From: Paramesorhizobium sp049065735
GTDB taxonomy: Bacteria; Pseudomonadota; Alphaproteobacteria; Rhizobiales; Rhizobiaceae
DNA length: 64,000 nucleotides
Reading direction: 5' to 3'
Assembly (NCBI RefSeq): GCF_049065735.1
Contig: NZ_JBAKHD010000005.1
Coordinates: 1-64,000, forward strand
This document shows positions 8,514-17,073 of this stretch, piece after piece. The notes beneath the pieces were generated by a model. The model saw nothing but the letters and a program-made list of their open reading frames with translations. It ran no database searches and had not been told where the DNA came from. Numbering within the stretch: the stretch's first letter is position 1; every line of letters starts with the position of its first letter. A program made the translations under genes and the position numbers.

Positions 8514-9414
8514 CCGCCTGCCGCACGGCATCGATGAATGCGCGCAGCGCCGGGGCCATCTGGCGCTGCCTGGGATAGCAGAGGAAAAAGCCGGGGAAAG
8601 GCTCCGACCATGCTTCGAGCAGCGGGACAAGCCGTCCTTCGGCAAGATCGGCGGCCACGATCTCGTCGGTGCAGAAGCTGATGCCGACGCCCGCAAGCGC
8701 GGCGCGTTTGGCCAATTCCTTGTCATTGACGATCAGCGGGCCATCGACCGTCACATGGAACCACCTGCCGTCCTCGCAGAACTCCCACGCATAGGGCTGA
8801 AACTGGCCCGGCCAGCGCCAGCGGATGCAGCGATGGCGCAATAGATCGCGGGGATGCGACGGCGCGCCATGCCGCCCGATATAGTCCGGGGAGGCTACGG
8901 CGATCTGGCGCATTTCAGGGCCTATCCGCACGGCGATCATGTCCTGCTCGATCACTTCGCCGATGCGCAGCGACACATCGAACCCGCCCGCGACCATATC
9001 GACCGCTTCGTCGTCCAGGGTCATGTCGACGACGATTTCCGGGTGGGTGCGCAGGAAGTCCGGCAGGATGGGTTCGATATAGCGCGCCGCACCCGAACGG
9101 AACGTGTGAACGCGCACCGTGCCGGAGGGACGCTCCCGCGCCTGCCGCGCGGTGACCACGGCAGCGCCCAGCTCGGTAATCGCCGGTCTTATCCGGTGAA
9201 AGAGGTTCTCGCCCGCTGCCGTTAGCGAAACGCTGCGCGTCGTCCGGTTGAGAAGCTGGATGCCGATGCTCTCTTCCAGCCCGCGGATCGTCTGGCTCAA
9301 TGCCGAAGGGGTGATGCCGAGCGTCTCGGCGGCGCGGCTGAAGCTCAGCGCCTCGGCCACCGCCACGAAGGCGCGGAGCTGGTTATAATCGGAGCCGGGA
9401 AGAATGTTGTCCAT
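8503..9414 (-). CDS. LysR-family transcriptional regulator
   Basis: The 303-residue protein has an N-terminal winged helix (LRAFVAVAEALSFSRAAETLGITPSALSQTIRGLE, residues 13-47) and a LysR substrate-binding domain from about residue 95. The sequence NRTTRSVSLTAAGENLF is typical of the subfamily that controls divergent oxidoreductase genes. It is divergent from the SDR at 9525 with a 110-base shared promoter region, so that gene is the likely target. Its 3' end overlaps the response regulator gene by 11 bases in convergent orientation. Confidence 0.9.
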   Translation of the reverse strand: MDNILPGSDYNQLRAFVAVAEALSFSRAAETLGITPSALSQTIRGLEESIGIQLLNRTTRSVSLTAAGENLFHRIRPAITELGAAVVTARQARERPSGTVRVHTFRSGAARYIEPILPDFLRTHPEIVVDMTLDDEAVDMVAGGFDVSLRIGEVIEQDMIAVRIGPEMRQIAVASPDYIGRHGAPSHPRDLLRHRCIRWRWPGQFQPYAWEFCEDGRWFHVTVDGPLIVNDKELAKRAALAGVGISFCTDEIVAADLAEGRLVPLLEAWSEPFPGFFLCYPRQRQMAPALRAFIDAVRQAASA

Positions 9415-9524
9415 ACGCGCAGGAAAGCATTTTTAAGCGGAGCTAACAAGCGAAAGTGATTTTCCGCGTATTATACCGGAGCGGGCCGGTGGATATGTTC
9501 CTCAGCGTTAGAAGGAGACCAATC

Positions 9525-10352
9525 ATGACCACATGGTTCATCACGGGTATTTCACGCGGCTTCGGGCTGGAACTGACGAAGGCCGCTCTCGCCAGAGGCG
9601 ATACGGTCATCGGCACGGTGCGGGACGGGGCGCCCGAAATCGGCGCGGAGAGCGGACGGCTTCACGTGCTCAAGGCCGACCTGGCCGGGAAGGACGCGGC
9701 GGAACGGGTGGTGCGCGAGGCATTCGGCATCGCCGGCAAGATCGATGTCATCGTCAACAATGCCGGCTACGGCCTGCTCGGCGCGCTTGAAACCTCGACG
9801 GACGAGGAGATGGAACGGCTGTTCGCGGTCGATGTCTTCGCGCCGGTGCGGATCATCCGCGCGGCGCTGCCTCATCTGCGGCAGCAGGGCTCGGGCCATA
9901 TCATCAACATCACCTCGATTGCCGGGCGCGCGCCGGGGCCGGGCTATGCGCTCTACGCCTCGGTCAAGTTTGCGCTCGAAGGGCTGTCCACCGCGCTTGC
10001 GCAGGAATTGCAGCCGCTCGGGATCAAGGTGACCGCCGTGGCACCGGGCGCGTTCCGCACCGACTTCCTGTCGAGCCACTCCATCCGCTGGACCGCGCCG
10101 GAAGACAGCGCCTATGCGCAAAGCGTGGGCACAGTCAGCGCCCGCTTCGCCTCCGCCGACGGTAAACAGCCGGGCGACCCAGCGCGCGCCGCGCAGGCGA
10201 TCATCAAGGCCGTCACGACATCCGAACCGCCGGTTCACCTGCTTCTAGGCTCCGACGCCGTCCGCCGCGCCCGCGAGAAGCTCGATGCGGTGATTGAGGA
10301 GATGGATGTTTGGGATGAGGTGAGCCGCGGGACGGATTTCAGGGAGGGGTGA
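9525..10352 (+). CDS. Short-chain dehydrogenase/reductase
   Basis: The 275-residue classical SDR has the cofactor motif TGISRGFG at residues 7-14, NNAGYG near 82, a catalytic Ser in NITSIAG near 135 and YALYASVK (Tyr/Lys pair) near 150-154. The start ATG 9525 has AAGGAG 8 bases upstream; a longer frame beginning at 9456 has no such site. Asp at the end of beta-2 is not clear, so NAD versus NADP preference is undecided. It is probably regulated by the divergent LysR protein. Confidence 0.88.
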   Translation: MTTWFITGISRGFGLELTKAALARGDTVIGTVRDGAPEIGAESGRLHVLKADLAGKDAAERVVREAFGIAGKIDVIVNNAGYGLLGALETSTDEEMERLFAVDVFAPVRIIRAALPHLRQQGSGHIINITSIAGRAPGPGYALYASVKFALEGLSTALAQELQPLGIKVTAVAPGAFRTDFLSSHSIRWTAPEDSAYAQSVGTVSARFASADGKQPGDPARAAQAIIKAVTTSEPPVHLLLGSDAVRRAREKLDAVIEEMDVWDEVSRGTDFREG

Positions 10353-10446
10353 GACGCTTGAGACATGTCCGCCCCGGGGAAACTCGGGGCGGCGCTTGGC
10401 CGAAGCGGGGCAGTTTGGAGCACGGCCGGATTGCGGCAAAACTTCG

Positions 10447-10854
10447 TTACTGCTTGTCTTGGTCGTAGGCGCGACGATACCCCTCGATGATGGGCAGGTT
10501 CTCTCGAAGCCAAAAATTAAGTCCCTCAAGGGCGCGCAGAACGCCAACACCTATCTCGGTCAGCTCATATTCTACCCGGGGCGGCACTTCCGGAGAATAA
10601 TGACGGACGACAAAGCCGTCGCGTTCGAGATTGCGTAGCGTCAGGGTCAGCATCCGCTGAGTGATCCCGTCGATCTCTTTTTTTAGCGCGGAAAAACGGA
10701 GCCGCTGTCCGTTTGCCAGGGAAAGGCGCCAAAGAACCTGAACAGTCCATTTGTCCCCGAGCCGGGCACAGATCCCGTTAGACGGGACTGGTCTGAACTG
10801 AGGACTGCAATCTGAATCCTGAGGCTGTTTCAAGCGTATCATTCTTGTGCCCAA
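10447..10854 (-). CDS. HxlR-family winged-helix regulator
   Basis: The 135-residue HxlR (YodB/HypR-like) regulator contains LGDKWTVQVLWRLSLANGQRLRFSALKKEI and GITQRMLTLTLRNLERDGFVVR, the canonical helix-turn-helix and wing. The start could also be the internal ATG at 10842. It is divergent from the NmrA-like gene at 10932, a pairing common for HxlR regulators that sense reactive electrophiles or redox state. Confidence 0.9.
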   Translation of the reverse strand: MGTRMIRLKQPQDSDCSPQFRPVPSNGICARLGDKWTVQVLWRLSLANGQRLRFSALKKEIDGITQRMLTLTLRNLERDGFVVRHYSPEVPPRVEYELTEIGVGVLRALEGLNFWLRENLPIIEGYRRAYDQDKQ

Positions 10855-10931
10855 TGCTAAAAAATGTGCCGTCTTCCGGATGATTTATAATCGTATATAT
10901 GGATTGCCCTTGTCCAACACGAGGGTTCTCA

Positions 10932-11825
10932 ATGGCTAATGATAAACGTCCAATTCTGGTTTTCGGCGCTACAGGGCGACAGGGAGGGGCCGTCGCAAAC
11001 GCCTTGCTGAGGGCGGGATGGCCTGTTCGCGCACTTGTACGTAACCCCGTCGAACCGGCTTCGATTGCGCTCCGAGACGCAGGGATCGAACTCGTCACCG
11101 GTTCGTTCGAGGACACCGATGCCATTCGGACTGCGATGAAAGACACTCATGGCACCTTCAGTGTGCTGCCAGCTAATTTGGCGGCAGACGATGAGGTACG
11201 CTATGGGATATCAATCGCGGCGCTGGCCGCCGAAAGCGGCGTTACGCACTTCGTCTATTCCTCGGGCGCCAGCGTCGGCGATACGCTGACAGGTGTGGCT
11301 CGTTTCGACGCGAAACCACGCATTGAGGCCTATATTCGCAAATTGCCCATTAGCGCAACCATCATCAGGCCGATGATCTTTATGGAAATGCTCGTACGGC
11401 CCGGTTTCGGTTTGGACAAGGGGCAATTGCGCTCTCTTATCAGGCCGGAACATTCGATCCAGCTTATTGCCGTAGAGGACATCGGGAAATTCGTTGCCGC
11501 CATATTCGCCGATAAGACCGGGTTCGGCGGGGTGACCCTAAAAATCGCAAGCGATAGAGTTACAGGCCGCGACCTCGAAGCCGCCTTTACCGAAGTCGCG
11601 GGTCGTCCCATATCCTACGCACGCTTTCCGGACGACGTTCTCGCAGCTCATGCTGACCTCGCACATATGGCCCGGAGCTTGGAGAACGGCCCGCTGGCGG
11701 AACAGGTCGATTTGGACCTCATGCGCGAGATCAATCCGGAGCTCCTCTCTTTTCGCTCCTGGCTTGCTACGAGCGGACGCAAGGCCCTCGCCGAAGCCTT
11801 GGATGCGGTGCCACCAGACCGTTAG
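10932..11825 (+). CDS. NmrA-like NAD(P)-binding protein
   Basis: A 297-residue atypical SDR of the NmrA/HSCARG type. The dinucleotide motif VFGATGRQGGAVANALL is at residues 10-26, and SGASVG and IIRPMIFMEML follow. There is no Tyr-x3-Lys catalytic pair, so it may be a redox sensor or a quinone oxidoreductase-like enzyme. ATG 10932 is preferred because GAGGG lies 6 bases before it. An upstream ATG at 10899 would add 11 residues. Control by the divergent HxlR gene is likely. Confidence 0.85.
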   Translation: MANDKRPILVFGATGRQGGAVANALLRAGWPVRALVRNPVEPASIALRDAGIELVTGSFEDTDAIRTAMKDTHGTFSVLPANLAADDEVRYGISIAALAAESGVTHFVYSSGASVGDTLTGVARFDAKPRIEAYIRKLPISATIIRPMIFMEMLVRPGFGLDKGQLRSLIRPEHSIQLIAVEDIGKFVAAIFADKTGFGGVTLKIASDRVTGRDLEAAFTEVAGRPISYARFPDDVLAAHADLAHMARSLENGPLAEQVDLDLMREINPELLSFRSWLATSGRKALAEALDAVPPDR

Positions 11826-11835
11826 GCTTCATGGG

Positions 11836-12702
11836 CTAATTCACTACCGTCACACTGACCGTGCGGCCTGCGACGAGGTGTGCGCCTTCGGGCAGCTTGT
11901 CGAGCTTCACCCGCACGGGGATGCGCTGGGCGAGGCGGACCCAGTTGAAGGTGGGCGAGACGTTGGCGAGGAGGCTGCTCGTATCGCTGCGCTCGCGGTC
12001 CTCGATGCCCCCAGCTATGCTGTCCACCGTGCCCTTGAGCTGGGTCTTGCTGCCCATGACATCGATGACGACCGGGTCGCCGATGTGGATGCGGTCGAGC
12101 TTGTTTTCCTCGAAATAGCCGGCGACATAGAAGGAATCCGTATCGACCAGCGCGGTCACGGCGTTGCCGGCGGAGACATAGTCGCCGGGCTGCAGCGAGA
12201 AATTGGTGATGAGGCCGTTGACCGGGGCTTTCACCGAGGAACACTCCAGATTGAGCGCGGCGAGGTCGCGGTCGAGCTGCGCCTGGCGCCATGCGGCATC
12301 GGCCTGCTGGGAGGCCGTTTCCGCCTGTTCCAGCTTCTGCCGGGTGACGGTGTTGTCATCGAGCTGGCGATAGCGCGCGAGGTCGCGGTTGGCCATGTCG
12401 AGCGCGGCCCTGGTGCTGTCCACCTTGGCTTCCGCCTGTTTCAAGGCGAGCTTGAAGCGGGCCTGGTCGATGCGGAAGATGACATCGCCCTTTTTGACGG
12501 GCTCATTGTCATGCACCAGCACCTCGCTCACCGGGCCGGAAACATCGGGCGCGATGCGCACCACATCGGCGCGGATCTTGCCGTCGCGGGTCCAGGGCGC
12601 GTTCATGTAATAATCCCAGAGATGCAGGCCGAGAAGCCCGGCGATGGTGACCATGACGAGCGTCAGGAACACCCGTCCGGAATGGGCGAAGAGCTTTTTC
12701 AT
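11836..12702 (-). CDS. HlyD-family membrane fusion protein (AaeA-like)
   Basis: The 288-residue protein has one N-terminal membrane helix (HSGRVFLTLVMVTIAGLLGL), then a biotinyl-lipoyl half (VSGPVSEVLVHDNEPVKKGD), a coiled-coil hairpin (about 85-150), the second lipoyl half (VKAPVNGLITNFSLQPGDYV) and a beta-barrel domain. This is the periplasmic adaptor of the AaeA/EmrA type. The start ATG 12702 overlaps the upstream small gene by 4 bases. It works with the DUF1656 peptide and the FUSC protein in exporting aromatic acids or drugs. Confidence 0.88.
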   Translation of the reverse strand: MKKLFAHSGRVFLTLVMVTIAGLLGLHLWDYYMNAPWTRDGKIRADVVRIAPDVSGPVSEVLVHDNEPVKKGDVIFRIDQARFKLALKQAEAKVDSTRAALDMANRDLARYRQLDDNTVTRQKLEQAETASQQADAAWRQAQLDRDLAALNLECSSVKAPVNGLITNFSLQPGDYVSAGNAVTALVDTDSFYVAGYFEENKLDRIHIGDPVVIDVMGSKTQLKGTVDSIAGGIEDRERSDTSSLLANVSPTFNWVRLAQRIPVRVKLDKLPEGAHLVAGRTVSVTVVN

Positions 12703-12917
12703 GCGTGAATTCCATTGAGAAGCACGGCAGCGGTGCCGAGAATGCAGAAATACATGGCGGCATCGAAGAGGGGCCGGTGCCACACGAAACGGTAAAAGCG
12801 CAGGCGCGCAAGGACGCGCTGCATCAGGCCATTGGCGAAATAGGCGATCAGCGCCAGGACGCCGAGGGTGGGAATATAGATGCCGTAAATATCGAGTTCA
12901 GGTCGCATGGCAGTCAT
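12699..12917 (-). CDS. DUF1656 small membrane protein (AaeX-like)
   Basis: The 72-residue protein has two hydrophobic helices (YIPTLGVLALIAYFANGLM and AAMYFCILGTAAVLLNG) with the motif FYRFVWHRPLFDAA between them, which defines DUF1656/AaeX. It always accompanies an AaeA-like adaptor and a FUSC permease, as here. Starts at 12917 (after AAGAGA) or 12908 are both possible. It overlaps the adaptor gene by 4 bases. Confidence 0.85.
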   Translation of the reverse strand: MTAMRPELDIYGIYIPTLGVLALIAYFANGLMQRVLARLRFYRFVWHRPLFDAAMYFCILGTAAVLLNGIHA

Positions 12918-12936
12918 GTTTCTCTTGGGAAGATGC

Positions 12937-15027
12937 TCAGGCCGCTTTTCGGTTCGGTAATTGGGCACGAGGCGGCAGGTCGAGCGGCGGCGCATCGGGA
13001 AAGAGGTTGAAGCGCAACGCCACCAGCGCCAGGCGCGGGCGGTTGGCGGTGCCGGGTGATCCGTTGCCGATGACTGCGGCGATGGCCTGGTCGATCGACT
13101 GCAGCAGGCCGTCGCCGGGTGCCGCATATGGTTCGCCGCGCGCCAGCGCGTGGTAATGCGCGCCGACCCCGTCGAGCACCTTGTTGACGGCTTCGCGGCA
13201 GGCTTCGGGCAGTCTCAGGCGGTAGCGCTGCAGGTCGATGACGTTCATGCCGTTGCGCAAGTCGCGCAGGAGATCGACCCGGGCGATAGCGGATGACGGA
13301 ATGAGGGCGAGGCGCGGCGTCATCAGGCCGACGCGGTCGATCATGCGCAGGAGCAGCCGGTTCATATATTCACGGCGCGGGCGTCCGGCCTCAAGGCTGG
13401 CGACGAGGGCGATGTCCCGCCAGCCCGCGCGGGCAAGGCGGCGGACGCTCCATTCCGCGCCGACCGAGCGGACGATGGAGGTGACCACCGCCGCAATGCC
13501 GATGCCCAGCACCGTCGCGATATTGGCATTGGCGAAGCTGGCGAAATCCTGGTTCAGATGCCCCTGCAGCATGATCAGGTTGGGCAGATTGACGCAAAGC
13601 ACCATGCCGAGCAGGAATTGCGCGGGGATGGCGAGCAGGATGCCCGCCGGGATGAGGAAAAGGCCGAGCGACAGCGCGAGCGGGACAAACCCGTCCACCA
13701 GCGGCAGCAGCGCGAATTCAAACACGAAGGCGGCGGCGATGACGATGAGCGTCAGCCAGTTGAACCGGCGCATGGCAGGCACGGGATCGTCCATGCCGGC
13801 GAAGATGCAGCAGAAAATGCCGGCCATCATTGCCGCGACGCTGCCTTGCGACCAGCCCGAGGCGATCCAGAACGCGGCGGCAACCATGGTGGAAAGCAGG
13901 GCCGAGAAGCCTGAGAGGAGCGCCATGCCGTAGTCGCGGTGCATGGGGCGGCTCTTGCGGTGCGTGTCGTAGCGCCGCCAGCGCAGGGAATGGCGCGAGC
14001 CGGTGCTGATATCCTGCCTCAGCGTCAGGCAATCGCTCCAGATCTGGATCAGGTCGCGCACGCGGGCGGCGAGGTTGAGGGCCAGCAGCTGCTTTCCCTC
14101 GCTCGCCGTTGCGTCATGCCGCTCGATATCGCCGATGAGCCGCAGGAGACCGGCGCGTCGCTCCTCGGTGAGATTCTCCCCGCTTTCCAGCCAGATGCAG
14201 GCTTCGTCGAGCAATCGCTGCACCGAAGGCGGCCATGGCTTTTCGCCTTCGCCGGGTTTCATGGCGAGGAGGTCGCGCAGGCTGGTAATGATCGGCAGGA
14301 CGGCGACCATGCGCTGCTGCAGAACCCGCAATTGCGTCTCCGCGCCGCGGACGGAGGAGGTGTCATAGGCGGCATGAGTGGTGAGATTGCGCAGTTCCAG
14401 CGTGTCGGCGGCGAGGCGCCGGCGGTCCCGCAGCGCATCCGGGCTGTCGCCTTCGCCGCGCATGGTGGCGAGCGCCAGCCTTGCGCCGTCCTTCAGCCAG
14501 TTGTCGATGCGGGCGACGAGCACGGGGCCGCTGTGGCGCGGGAAGAAGAGACGATTGACCAGCGCAGCGCAGATGATGCCGATGGCGATCTCCTCGACGC
14601 GGCCCACCGCATAGTCGAAGGCGGTCTGCGGTGTCGAAACCACGGCGAAACCGGCAATCGCCACCGTATAGCCCGCCAGCATGAAGAGATAGCTGCGTGG
14701 CGTGCCGTCGAGCAGGCTGACGACGAGGCAGGCCGCCATCCACAATCCGATGGCGAGGGTGAGGATTTCGGGCGAATTGACGAGGTTCGGCACCAGGAGA
14801 ACCGTGACCGCGCCGCCGATCATGGTGCCGATGAGACGATAGAAGGCCTTGGAAGTGGTCGCGCCGGAAAGCGGATGCGCCACGATATAAACCGCCGCCA
14901 CCGCCCAATAGGGATTGGGCAGGTTCGCAATCAGCGCGATCCAGAGGGCGAGCATCGCGGCACCGAAGGTCTTCAGCGAGAAAACGACATCCTGGAAACG
15001 GGGCGCGGTTTCGGCGGGCTTGGTCAT
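12937..15027 (-). CDS. FUSC-family efflux permease (AaeB-like)
   Basis: The 696-residue protein has two blocks of about five membrane helices (residues 15-165 and 365-510), each followed by a long cytoplasmic helical region. This is the fusaric-acid-resistance/AaeB architecture. The sequence YWAVAAVYIVAHPLSGATTSKAFYRLIGTMIGG near residue 40 is the family hallmark. With AaeA- and AaeX-like partners it forms an efflux pump for hydroxylated aromatic carboxylic acids or similar. It lies 27 bases after the MarR gene in one leftward operon. Confidence 0.9.
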   Translation of the reverse strand: MTKPAETAPRFQDVVFSLKTFGAAMLALWIALIANLPNPYWAVAAVYIVAHPLSGATTSKAFYRLIGTMIGGAVTVLLVPNLVNSPEILTLAIGLWMAACLVVSLLDGTPRSYLFMLAGYTVAIAGFAVVSTPQTAFDYAVGRVEEIAIGIICAALVNRLFFPRHSGPVLVARIDNWLKDGARLALATMRGEGDSPDALRDRRRLAADTLELRNLTTHAAYDTSSVRGAETQLRVLQQRMVAVLPIITSLRDLLAMKPGEGEKPWPPSVQRLLDEACIWLESGENLTEERRAGLLRLIGDIERHDATASEGKQLLALNLAARVRDLIQIWSDCLTLRQDISTGSRHSLRWRRYDTHRKSRPMHRDYGMALLSGFSALLSTMVAAAFWIASGWSQGSVAAMMAGIFCCIFAGMDDPVPAMRRFNWLTLIVIAAAFVFEFALLPLVDGFVPLALSLGLFLIPAGILLAIPAQFLLGMVLCVNLPNLIMLQGHLNQDFASFANANIATVLGIGIAAVVTSIVRSVGAEWSVRRLARAGWRDIALVASLEAGRPRREYMNRLLLRMIDRVGLMTPRLALIPSSAIARVDLLRDLRNGMNVIDLQRYRLRLPEACREAVNKVLDGVGAHYHALARGEPYAAPGDGLLQSIDQAIAAVIGNGSPGTANRPRLALVALRFNLFPDAPPLDLPPRAQLPNRKAA

Positions 15028-15054
15028 GACGGGTTCGATGTGTTTGAGAGCGGC

Positions 15055-15492
15055 TCAGGAAGCGCCGCCTTGGAATTTCTCGTTCAGCCGGCGCAGCACA
15101 TCCATGGCGGTGTCGACCGCGTCCGGGTCGAGATCGCCAAGAAGTGTGGTGCGCAGGCGAGTGGCAATCTTTTCCACTTTCGTCGCGGTGATGCGCCCCC
15201 CCTCGGTGAGCCCGACAAGCTTGATGCGGCGGTCGGCATCGTCGGCGAGGCGCCGGATCAGCCCTTCCTTCTCCAGCTCATCGATGACGCGGACTATGGT
15301 CGGCCCCTCGATGCCCACCCTTTCCGCCAGCACCCCCTGCGGGATGCGGTCGCCATGGCGCAGCAGAATCATCAGCGGCAGTGCGGTGGCGTCGGAGAGG
15401 CCATGCTCCGCCATCGCCACGTCGAAGGCCTTGCGCCATCCGCGCGTCGTCGCGGCCAGCAGCGTCGCAAACTCGTCCCAGGCTGGTTTCAT
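15055..15492 (-). CDS. MarR-family transcriptional regulator
   Basis: The 145-residue winged-helix regulator contains HGLSDATALPLMILLRHGDRIPQGVLAERVGIEGPTIVRVIDELEKEGLIRRLADDADRR, the MarR helix-turn-helix and wing with the usual D-R-R tip. It is the first gene of the efflux operon and probably represses it until an aromatic ligand binds. The region just upstream contains TAATAGATAGCTTCCTATCT (from 15506), a GATAG...CTATC-like inverted sequence suitable as its operator. Confidence 0.9.
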   Translation of the reverse strand: MKPAWDEFATLLAATTRGWRKAFDVAMAEHGLSDATALPLMILLRHGDRIPQGVLAERVGIEGPTIVRVIDELEKEGLIRRLADDADRRIKLVGLTEGGRITATKVEKIATRLRTTLLGDLDPDAVDTAMDVLRRLNEKFQGGAS

Positions 15493-15643
15493 TTCGATGC
15501 GATCCTAATAGATAGCTTCCTATCTATATGCGTATCATCTTCCTAACGCAATCCATGAAACGGTGTGATCAACAGTTTGTGTAGGGCGAGAGCGTGCCAC
15601 AATGAGGAGGAAAGCGTGCTTTCATCGCTGCGGCTGCTTCTGC

Positions 15644-15816
15644 GTTGAGGCGTGGATTCCTGTGACGAGCACAGGAATGACGGGTTGAGAGGTTTTCCTC
15701 ACCGAGAACCGTTGTTCAAAGCCAAAAGGTGGGAAACTCAAGTTGGAAACGTTGGTGGCGATAACAGCAAATCCGGCCGTTATTCCTGTGCTTGTCACAG
15801 GAATCCATGCCTCGAC
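15644..15816. repeat. Nested palindromic intergenic repeat, copy 3
   Basis: The left arm GTTGAGGCGTGGATTCCTGT and the right arm ending GGAATCCATGCCTCGAC are inverted copies. Inner hairpins ATTCCTGTG / CACAGGAAT match copy 1. The 430-base gap between the MarR and TRAP operons holds this element, a probable terminator at 15874-15913, and otherwise nothing recognisable. Confidence 0.78.
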
Positions 15817-15873
15817 CGCGCCGCCGCCATAACGGCGCAGATGATTTCAAGCGGTCCCATTAAAAGAAAGGGT

Positions 15874-15913
15874 CTTGGAGCAGTGCAATGCGTATCAGGC
15901 ATCCTGCTCCAAG
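15874..15913 (-). terminator. Rho-independent terminator after the TRAP operon
   Basis: On the minus strand CTTGGAGCAG pairs perfectly with CTGCTCCAAG across a 20-base loop, followed by ACCCTTTCTTTT. It begins 10 bases after the dctP stop. The T tract is interrupted, so termination may be partial. Confidence 0.55.
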
Positions 15914-15922
15914 TCCTACAGC

Positions 15923-17041
15923 TTACTTCCCCGCAGCCTGGGCCGCATACATATAGCTGTCGTAGCTATATTCCGCGACGCGGAACCATTCGAAGGATTC
16001 GTCGCGGAACTTCTTCCAGCCCGGATAGATTTTCGCCCAGGCGGGATGCTTCTGCGAATATTCGGCATAAAGCTCAAACGAAGCCTTGTAGGCGGCGTCC
16101 ATCACGTCGCGCGGCAGCGGGCGCAGCTTGACGCCCTTGGCCACTAGCGACCGGATGGCGGTCGTGTTCTTGACGTCGTAGAGCGACTGCATGTTGACGT
16201 TCGCGCCCTGACAGGCGGCGTTCAGCGCGGCCTTGTAGGGTTCCGGCAGGGCTTCGTACTGCGCCTTGTTGATGAAGAAGTGGATCGTCAGGCCGCCTTC
16301 CCAATAGGCCGGGTAATAATAGTTCGGGGCGATCTGGTAGAAGCCGAGCTTTTCGTCGTCATAGGGGCCGATCCACTCCGCCGCATCGATCGTGCCGCGC
16401 TCGAGCGCCGGATAGATGTCGCCGCCGGGCAGCTGCTGCGGCACCACGCCGAGGCGGGACATGACTTCGCCCGCCACGCCGGCAATGCGCATCTTGACGC
16501 CTTTCAAATCGGCGACGCTCTTGATCTCCTTGCGAAACCAGCCGCCCATCTGCGCGCCGGTCGCGCCGCCGGGAATGCCGACAATGCCGTAATCGGCGAG
16601 GAAGGCGTTATAGGCCTCATTGCCGCCGCCATGGTAAAGCCAGGCGTTCTGCTGGCGTCCGTTGAGGCCGAAGGGGATCGTCGAGCCGATGGCGAAGGTG
16701 GGGTCCTTTCCGGTGAAATAATAGCCGCAGGTATGGGCGATCTCGACCGTGTTGGCCTTCACCGCGTCGAGCGCCTGCGCGCCCGGCACCAGCTCGCCGG
16801 CCTGGAACACCTGGATCTGGAACTTGCCTTCGGTGATCTTCGACAGCGTTTCGGCCATGACCACGGCGCCGCCATAGATGGTGTCGAGATTGTTGGGGAA
16901 GCCCGAGGTCAGGCGCCAGCGCAGCGTCGGCAGGCTCTGGGCGATGGCGGGCGCGGCGAGCGTCGCCCCCGTGGCGGTCGCTGCACCGGCGATGGCTCCC
17001 TTGGTCAGGAAGCCGCGGCGGCTTACTTTGTTGTCCGTCAT
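15923..17041 (-). CDS. TRAP transporter solute-binding protein (DctP type)
   Basis: The 372-residue binding protein has a twin-arginine signal (SRRGFLTKGAIAG... cleaved after AIAQS). The mature part follows the TakP/LakP subgroup: WRLTSGFPNNLD, GVVPQQLPGGDIYPALERG and IDAAEWIGPYDDEKLG. That subgroup binds 2-oxo or 2-hydroxy monocarboxylates. ATG 17041 is chosen because GAGGAGGAG lies 8-16 bases upstream; the ATG at 17059 lacks a site. The gene is last in a gntR-dctQ-dctM-dctP operon. Confidence 0.88.
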   Translation of the reverse strand: MTDNKVSRRGFLTKGAIAGAATATGATLAAPAIAQSLPTLRWRLTSGFPNNLDTIYGGAVVMAETLSKITEGKFQIQVFQAGELVPGAQALDAVKANTVEIAHTCGYYFTGKDPTFAIGSTIPFGLNGRQQNAWLYHGGGNEAYNAFLADYGIVGIPGGATGAQMGGWFRKEIKSVADLKGVKMRIAGVAGEVMSRLGVVPQQLPGGDIYPALERGTIDAAEWIGPYDDEKLGFYQIAPNYYYPAYWEGGLTIHFFINKAQYEALPEPYKAALNAACQGANVNMQSLYDVKNTTAIRSLVAKGVKLRPLPRDVMDAAYKASFELYAEYSQKHPAWAKIYPGWKKFRDESFEWFRVAEYSYDSYMYAAQAAGK

Positions 17042-17073
17042 GTCTGTTCTCCTCCTCACGAAATGGCTTGATA

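Noticed and set aside
13939..15546. 535-residue open frame on the plus strand opposite the FUSC and MarR genes
   Set aside because: Antisense shadow of GC-rich coding sequence. The minus-strand frames show clear FUSC and MarR families, and this frame shows no fold or motif.
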